Shown: in pieces, positions 6,916 to 10,906 of the stretch | Layout of the letters: each line of letters begins with the position of its first letter | Numbering within the stretch: the first letter of the stretch is position 1 | Source: Nitrososphaerota archaeon | GTDB taxonomy: Archaea; Thermoproteota; Bathyarchaeia; Bathyarchaeales; Bathycorpusculaceae | DNA: 10,906 nt | Direction: 5' to 3' | NCBI GenBank assembly: GCA_031282985.1 | Contig: JAITCR010000189.1 | Coordinates: 1-10,906, forward strand | Made by a program: the position numbers and the translations under genes | The notes under the pieces: model-generated | Seen by the model: only the letters and a program-made list of their open reading frames with translations | Database searches by the model: none | Told to the model about the DNA's origin: nothing

Positions 6916-7542
6916 ATGCGTGGAAGGTCATGTTTTATGGGTGAAAAAGTTAGGTGTTCTTGGGCGGGTAATAGTTCTATTTATGTTGATTATCATGATA
7001 AGGACTGGGGACGGCCGGTGCATGAGGATGTTAAATTGTTTGAAATGTTGGTTTTGGAGGGTATGCAGGCAGGGCTTACATGGATTACGGTGCTTAAGAA
7101 ACATGAAGCATTTAGAGAAGCGTTTGACGGCTTTGACCCAAAATTGGTGGCTCTTTATGACGCTGCAAAAGTTCAAGAGCTTATGACAAACCAGAAAATA
7201 ATAAGAAATCGTCTAAACATTAGTGCTGCAGTGAATAACGCCAAACGGTTTTTAGAGATTGTTGAAAAGTATGGAAGCTTTGACACGTTCATATGGCAAT
7301 ACGTAGACTATAAACCCGTTACTGGCCATTGGATAAAAATTGAAGACTTACCGCCAACTACCCTGATTTCTGATAAAATAAGTAAAGATATGAAAAAGAT
7401 AGGCTTCAAATTTGTCGGCTCAACCATAATTTACGCATTCATGCAAGCCACAGGCATGGTAAACGACCACATCACAAACTGCTTCACCTGCAAAAAACTA
7501 ACTTCTACAACACAACTTAAAACACAAAACCAAACAGTATAA
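6916..7542 (+). CDS. tag: DNA-3-methyladenine glycosylase I
   Basis: Tag removes 3-methyladenine from alkylated DNA, starting base-excision repair. The sequence matches the family along its length. Numbering from the in-frame ATG at 6937, zinc ligands Cys7, His20, His178 and Cys182 are present, as are Trp24, the catalytic Glu41 in LEGMQAG and Trp49, all offset by three from the E. coli enzyme. GFKFVGSTIIYAFMQATGMVNDH is also typical. I give the ATG at 6916 because GGGTGA lies just upstream. Start 6937 gives a length closer to the family (201 residues) and has GGAAGGT upstream, so either is possible. The last 15 residues (after CKKL) are a Thr/Gln-rich tail lacking in E. coli. The coding strand changes from GT-rich at the 5' end to AC-rich at the 3' end. 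It appears to be a single-gene unit. Confidence 0.95.
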   Translation: MRGRSCFMGEKVRCSWAGNSSIYVDYHDKDWGRPVHEDVKLFEMLVLEGMQAGLTWITVLKKHEAFREAFDGFDPKLVALYDAAKVQELMTNQKIIRNRLNISAAVNNAKRFLEIVEKYGSFDTFIWQYVDYKPVTGHWIKIEDLPPTTLISDKISKDMKKIGFKFVGSTIIYAFMQATGMVNDHITNCFTCKKLTSTTQLKTQNQTV

Positions 7543-7795
7543 CCAAACCTATCACAAACACAACAAAAAACCAACAACACACAAAAGAAAAAACAGAAAA
7601 CAAACGACTCTACAACACACAACACACACCCAACAGCCAATACTGGAAAAAGAAAACAAACAACAACAAAAAGAACCAAACAAGCATGACACCAAGTTCA
7701 CCGCTTATAGCAACATACAAAAATTAAGCATACTTACAGAAGCATCGACAGTTAAAAAAATATAAAAGAATATTATAGAGAGCGGGTGATTAAGC
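7543..7795. other. AC-rich spacer after tag
   Basis: No gene is visible on either strand. From 7543 to about 7680 the plus strand is almost only A and C: I count 5 G/T in 7561-7620 and 7 in 7621-7680. Any open frames here come from the biased composition. The rightmost part (7725-7802) carries two copies of a palindromic 12-mer and a TATA-like box, described separately. Confidence 0.7.
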
Positions 7796-7802
7796 ATGCT
7801 TA
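7725..7802. repeat. two copies of a palindromic 12-mer TAAGCATRCTTA
   Basis: TAAGCATGCTTA at 7791-7802 is a perfect 12-bp palindrome. TAAGCATACTTA at 7725-7736 is the same word with one change. They start 66 bases apart and flank TATAAAAG (7761-7768). Paired palindromes around a TATA box look like operator sites of a dimeric regulator, but no regulator gene is adjacent. Confidence 0.5.
7761..7789 (+). promoter_or_regulatory. TATA-like box and GGGTGA Shine-Dalgarno site
   Basis: TATAAAAG (7761-7768) and GGGTGA (7784-7789) precede an ATG at 7796. The Shine-Dalgarno spacing of six bases is good. However, initiation about 25 bases after the TATA box would fall near 7790 and leave GGGTGA out of the transcript, so the two signals may not both work for the same gene. 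Confidence 0.35.
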
Positions 7803-7915
7803 GTGTGTGCCTTTTAAAGTATGGTTATCAGGGTGTGCTCGGGTTGTTTTTGCAGTGCACTTTTGTGCTGTCTTTTAGATTTCATTTAAGCGTGCGTCAT
7901 TTAGTCGGTCTTTAA
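7796..7915 (+). CDS. possible 39-residue small protein, convergent with ardA
   Basis: An ATG six bases after GGGTGA opens a 39-codon frame ending in TAA at 7913-7915. The peptide begins MLSVCLLKYGYQGVLGLFLQ and is rather hydrophobic with two cysteines. The start codon lies inside the perfect palindrome at 7791-7802. The last 41 bases overlap the 3' end of the antirestriction gene on the other strand. The support is the start context only; composition is the general GT bias of the region. It may be a real small protein or chance. Confidence 0.25.
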   Translation: MLSVCLLKYGYQGVLGLFLQCTFVLSFRFHLSVRHLVGL

Positions 7916-8543
7916 TTTCTTGGTTTGTGTAGAGTTTGGGATCAATGTCTGAGTTGTAGAATAGAAATATTTCGTCAGTGGCAAAATATCCTTGGTTGAT
8001 GGCTATGTCTTGTCCGTATTTTTCAAAATCAAAATACTCGTACGCAGACAAATTCTCGCCTATTTTGCATTGTTCAAGAGTTGTCTTTAAATCAGAATCG
8101 ATTTCGTCCACTACTACATAACCAAGTTTTTCTTCTCTACTGCCCCAAGTGTTAGCATCTATCGTTACATAGAAAAGGTCACCAACCTGCATGCACGTGT
8201 TTAGTATGCTTTGGGTATCTTTTAGGCCGTTGGCATTGCAATAAGCGGAAGATAGGTTTTTCTCGGTTTCACTCAACTGCTCTAGCATTACAGCTAGCAG
8301 GTTAAGATCGTAGAGGTCTTCATACTCGCCAAGGCTAAAGTCTGACTCAAAATCATGGATGCTGTACTCCTCATATGGACTATTTAGGCCAACTTGGTTT
8401 TTTAGAAAGTTTTTGATTTCTTTATGCGTGGTGGGCAGGGTTAGCCAACCTCCAATTATTTCACCTTCGTTGTATTTGCCTAGATTGGCAACATAGACTC
8501 TGATTTGAGAGCGGTTTTGTTTTGATAAAGTTTGTTCACACAT
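7875..8543 (-). CDS. ardA: antirestriction protein ArdA-like
   Basis: ArdA proteins are acidic dimers that mimic DNA and block type I restriction enzymes, usually carried by plasmids, transposons and phages. The N-terminal part is diagnostic: RVYVANLGKYNEGEIIGGWL, then LPTTHKEIKNFLKN, and an EEYSIHDFES stretch. The C-terminal FEKYGQDIAINQGYF matches the family's closing segment. I count 39 Asp/Glu and 18 Lys/Arg over 222 residues, a strong negative charge as expected of a DNA mimic. At 222 residues it is longer than the roughly 165 of classic ArdA; the extra length lies in the middle and the C-terminal tail. GGAG stands 9 bases before the ATG. No restriction genes are in the window. Its presence fits a recently mobile region. 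Confidence 0.85.
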   Translation of the reverse strand: MCEQTLSKQNRSQIRVYVANLGKYNEGEIIGGWLTLPTTHKEIKNFLKNQVGLNSPYEEYSIHDFESDFSLGEYEDLYDLNLLAVMLEQLSETEKNLSSAYCNANGLKDTQSILNTCMQVGDLFYVTIDANTWGSREEKLGYVVVDEIDSDLKTTLEQCKIGENLSAYEYFDFEKYGQDIAINQGYFATDEIFLFYNSDIDPKLYTNQEIKDRLNDARLNEI

Positions 8544-9342
8544 TTGATGTATCTCCGTTTGTTTGATTGTTGTTTGTGCTTCTGTGTTGGAACTGGATTG
8601 GTTGCTGGTGGGTTGGTTTGGGTGCTTTGCTGAGTTTTGTAAGAAGAGTTTTGTGGGTGCGTGTTTGTTTGGGTTGTTGGTTAAAGTGTGGAAAAATCAG
8701 CGGTGGTATTTGGTTTTGAGCGTTTTACATTGTGGTGCGCGTTATTTGTGGTTTGTTTGTTGTTTGTGGCTTTTTCTTTTGGTTTTTTGGTAGTTAGGGT
8801 TGTTTTTGTCAGTTTCCAAAGTTTTTCCAAAATTGTCTGCGATTATACGAGATTTTTCAATGTTTTTTGTTGTAAATACTGGTTTATTTTTTGTTTAAGG
8901 CTGTTTAACTATTTTTTAGTTAAAGGGGTTGTTTTTATCGGTTTCAAAAGTTTTTCCAAAAATAGTTGGTTTCTCATGTCGTTTCCAGTTTTTCAAAGGG
9001 TTATTTTAAGCTTTTTTAGCGCCATAAATGGTTTATATTGGTTTGTTTGTGATTTGATTGTTGTTTTAATGGTTTTATTGGTAAAGGGGTTGTTTTTATC
9101 GGTTTCCAATTTTGTGTTTTTAGAGGTTTAAGTAAAAAATAGAGCATATGCTAAAGCGTGTTTTGGGCGTTTCCAAGGTTTTTCCAATGCTAAATATGCC
9201 CTAATGCCGACCAGCAGTCCAAAAGGACAAAAGTTCCATAACAGGAAGCAACATACTAAAACCTGAAACTATTTAAAACAAAAACAACCAGCCAACTAAC
9301 CAGCAAACAAACACCAAAAACAAAGAAACCTTCCACAGTATA
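8544..9342. other. GT-rich to AC-rich spacer between ardA and the toxin-antitoxin pair
   Basis: I find no convincing gene in these 799 bases. From about 8560 to 9130 the plus strand is strongly GT-rich (I count 9 A/C in 8581-8640). The plus-strand frames there, including one of 147 codons from 8688, give Phe/Val/Leu/Trp-rich low-complexity peptides without a family look. Past about 9220 the plus strand becomes AC-rich. An open frame at 9132-9266 ends in MPTSSPKGQKFHNRKQHTKT, but its only ATG leaves 20 codons. The repeats at 8790-9190 are the one clear structure. Confidence 0.65.
8790..9190. repeat. dispersed direct repeats with TTTCCAA cores
   Basis: A unit of about 45 bases recurs at irregular spacing. 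The 25 bases at 8921-8945 (starting TAAAGGGGTTGTTTTTATCG) recur exactly at 9082-9106. Related copies are at about 8790-8833 and 9157-9190, and a half copy at 8981-8998. Each full copy ends in GTTTCC/AAA-GTTTTTCCAAA, itself a direct doublet of TTTCCAA. Start-to-start distances are roughly 130, 160 and 75 bases, so this is not CRISPR. Iteron-like binding sites, a decayed array of small elements, or local duplication are possible. Confidence 0.6.
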
Positions 9343-9606
9343 TTATTGGTCGTAGACTTTTTTACGTAACTCTACCGTTTGAACAATAATAACCCTCTCG
9401 TCTGTAACAACACGATAAATAACCCTGTATTTACCCACACGCAAAGACATAGAATTACTTAAACGACCAGCCAAACGCTTACCCACAAAAGGAGAAACAG
9501 CTAAAAAATCTATCTGCTTCATAATTCGAACCCTTGTTTGCTTATCCAACTTGTTTAGTTGCCTGACAAACTCTGGGTTATACAAAAACTCAAATGTCTT
9601 CTTCAT
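9343..9606 (-). CDS. RelE/ParE-superfamily toxin
   Basis: The 87-residue product has the compact RelE fold: an N-terminal strand and two helices (FLYNPEFVRQLNKLDKQTRVRIMKQIDFLAVSPF), then GKRLAGRL, and the strand pair SLRVGKYRVIYRV with Arg56, Arg61 and Tyr64, typical of archaeal RelE. RelE toxins cut mRNA in the ribosome; ParE relatives act on gyrase, and sequence alone favours RelE here. The ATG at 9606 is preferred; a TTG at 9609 would add one residue. The start overlaps the end of the upstream antitoxin gene by 17 bases, so translation is probably coupled. The product can be controlled both by the partner protein and by the pair's shared promoter. Confidence 0.88.
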   Translation of the reverse strand: MKKTFEFLYNPEFVRQLNKLDKQTRVRIMKQIDFLAVSPFVGKRLAGRLSNSMSLRVGKYRVIYRVVTDERVIIVQTVELRKKVYDQ

Positions 9607-9823
9607 CAATACCCAATTCTTTCAACGCTTCAATACGACTAAACAAACGGTTTTCGGCTATCTCTTTTTCACTGACCTCTATGCTTTGCATAAGTTCTTT
9701 ATTGCTTAAAATTTCCAAGGTCTCTTCTAATTCTTCTACACGTAAACGTAACTTTGGGACCTCCTCAGTTAATTTCTGTAGTTTTATTTTCTCTTCAACG
9801 GTAAAAACAGCCTCAACTGTCAC
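9590..9823 (-). CDS. RelB-type antitoxin of the RelE pair
   Basis: The 77-residue acidic protein has a long predicted coiled coil (about 12-60) and a C-terminal ELMQSIEVSEKEIAENRLFSRIEALKELGI. This type of segment is common in archaeal partners of RelE and wraps around the toxin. No clear DNA-binding domain is visible in the first residues, so autoregulation of the operon is uncertain. The start is GTG at 9823, supported by AAGGTGGT about 8 bases upstream. It comes first in the pair and overlaps the toxin gene, the usual order. Assignment rests on position, size and C-terminal pattern more than strong identity. Confidence 0.8.
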   Translation of the reverse strand: MTVEAVFTVEEKIKLQKLTEEVPKLRLRVEELEETLEILSNKELMQSIEVSEKEIAENRLFSRIEALKELGIDEEDI

Positions 9824-9830
9824 TATTAAG

Positions 9831-9873
9831 CACCACCTTAACTGCTATGTACTGCGTGGGCTATTAATTTTAT
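9831..9873 (-). promoter_or_regulatory. promoter and Shine-Dalgarno site of the toxin-antitoxin pair
   Basis: On the minus strand ATAAAATTAAT (9873-9863) is a good TATA-like box, and TAAGGTGGTG (9840-9831) is a strong Shine-Dalgarno sequence before the GTG start at 9823. Expected initiation about 25 bases after the box, near 9842, gives a leader of about 18 bases that just includes the Shine-Dalgarno site. Confidence 0.5.
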
Positions 9874-9939
9874 CATAACAAGGTAACAAACAGCAGAGCT
9901 GGATTGGTGGCGAGAAAAGAGTGGGATGTACGTGTGGTG

Positions 9940-10906
9940 TTAGTTTTGTTTTTCGTTGTGGCCTTGGATGGTTATTTTGTGTTTTTCGATTATGGTTTTT
10001 GTTTTGTCGTCAAATGGTCCTATGCTGTGTTCTTCTTTGTCGTTTCGGGTGCAGAGGTATTTTTTGCCTTTAGCTTCTTTTAGTCTAAATCGCCAGCCTT
10101 TACTTGCAAGCCCTAACAGTAGTTGCTCTTTTTGAAAAAACGCTTCGTCTATTGAGGGTTCGGTTTCATTTTCTGAAGTAGTGGTTTGTTCTAATGTTGT
10201 GGTAGGTTGTTCTTGGGGTGTCTGTTCTAGCGGTTGTTTAACGGTTTCTGTTTCGTATGGGTTGTTGGTTTCGGAGTTGTTTTTGGTTTGATTGTCAAGT
10301 AAATCCATGATTTCTATGGTTGTCATTTCGGGGTGGTCGGGTTCAAACCTAGACGAGTTAACTACGAGAGTATTTAAAAAGGGATTATGTGCAAGGTTCC
10401 AAATCTCCTCTCTTGAACCATTGACATGAAAACGGGCAAACAGAAAAACCGTCAAATCAATCATACGCAAACTACGCGAAACCATACAGGTCCTCCAACG
10501 AAACCAACCACACCAATAACGCTGACGAAAATTATTACGCTCCACCCATGCGTTTCCGCCTTTGTCTGAACCAGTAACTCAGACGGAATAAGTTCAGCAT
10601 ACGCCCCCCAATTATCCGCAAAGAAAACCTTAACCTTCAAATTCTGCAATCTCTCGAGCATTTTCTTTAGCGTTTGAGCACTTCGATTGCCACATTCCCA
10701 ATCCACAAGCTCACCGGTAGTTCGACAGTACGCCTTCCAGACCCAGACCTTGTTTTTTTTGAACGCAAGAAGTGCCACATCTCATCGAGCTCAACTAAAA
10801 CTTCGCCTTGCGGAATAGGTTTTTCATAGGTTCTAAGGGCAAAATTCTTCACCCAGTACAGTATGGTGGAGGGTTCGACTTTGAGCATACGTCCAATGGC
10901 ATTCAT
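9940..10906 (-). pseudogene. IS1-family transposase, split over three frames and truncated by the window edge
   Basis: Three minus-strand frames carry consecutive parts of one DDE transposase. The first (from the edge) has a helix-turn-helix (GRMLKVEPSTILYWV) and the first catalytic Asp in VELDEMWHF. The second begins near 10760 with NKVWVWKAYCRTTGELVDWECG and holds the second Asp in FFADNWGAY. The third begins near 10545 with ERNNFRQRYW, holding the catalytic Glu, then VSRSLRMIDLTVFLFARFHVNG, the usual IS1 C-terminus. Each junction needs a -1 shift: one at an A8 run (10760-10753), the other at CATGGGTGG near 10545. After the core the third frame continues for about 150 residues through a Thr/Glu/Gln-rich stretch to a domain with KGWRFRLKEAKGKKYLCTR. 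That may be a read-through into other sequence. The N-terminal zinc-finger part and the left end lie outside. Confidence 0.85.
10753..10760 (-). other. A8 slippery run in the transposase
   Basis: On the coding (minus) strand the codons TCA AAA AAA ACA form an A-AAA-AAA heptamer. A -1 slip here restores the transposase frame (KKNKVWVW). IS1 elements use -1 slipping on A-rich heptamers, but normally upstream of the catalytic domain; here it falls inside it, so this may be programmed or a plain homopolymer indel. Confidence 0.5.

Noticed and set aside
6394..6924. 12-base word TTGATGCGTGGA found at 6395-6406 and 6913-6924
   Set aside because: The copies are short and isolated; the second is simply the start of tag, so chance is likely.
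7431..7679. Minus-strand frame rich in Cys, Val and Phe over the end of tag and the spacer
   Set aside because: It is caused by the AC-rich plus strand and overlaps the conserved C-terminus of Tag.
8688..9131. 147-codon plus-strand frame encoding a Phe/Val/Leu-rich peptide
   Set aside because: The hydrophobicity follows from GT-rich DNA (TTT, GTT, TTG codons), the frame spans the DNA repeats, and no Shine-Dalgarno site is visible.
8790..9190. CRISPR array
   Set aside because: Repeats are few, degenerate and unevenly spaced (about 75-160 bases), and no cas gene is present.

Overview
The window looks archaeal (inference). Start regions carry GGTGA/GGAGG-type Shine-Dalgarno sites with AT-rich TATA-like boxes, terminator candidates are oligo-T tracts, and the RelBE pair and IS1-like transposase resemble archaeal versions. 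The DNA is AT-rich. The alternating GT-rich and AC-rich non-coding stretches and the gene mix would fit an uncultured lineage such as Bathyarchaeia, but the lineage is a guess.

Left block (about 1-6300). Five genes lie head to tail on the minus strand from 4689 down to 301 with gaps of 39 bases or less: a radical SAM/SPASM protein, a short-chain dehydrogenase, a two-helix membrane protein, an ElaA-like GNAT acetyltransferase that overlaps it by ATGA, and a second two-helix membrane protein with a C-terminal cysteine cluster. Tight spacing and the overlap suggest one operon. The mixture (radical chemistry, NAD(P)-dependent redox, acetylation, two membrane-anchored proteins with similar soluble domains) matches no system I can name and is the best candidate here for something undescribed. 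Divergent from it lies a 400-residue protein of unknown family with no normal start codon in its long frame. Between the two are a degraded coding remnant and an imperfect inverted repeat.

Right block (about 6300-10906). A small J-domain protein lacking the histidine of HPD is followed by a well-conserved 3-methyladenine DNA glycosylase I (Tag). Beyond it lies an accessory region: an ArdA-type antirestriction protein, a repeat-bearing GT-rich spacer of about 800 bases, an overlapping RelB/RelE-type toxin-antitoxin pair, and an IS1-family transposase running off the right edge and broken into three reading frames. This block shows striking alternation of GT-rich and AC-rich tracts that cross gene boundaries; the left block does not, which hints that the left block has a different history.

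The antirestriction gene, toxin-antitoxin pair and insertion-sequence remnant point to a region shaped by mobile elements. The five-gene operon may be cargo of such traffic, but nothing in the sequence proves a defence or biosynthetic role.
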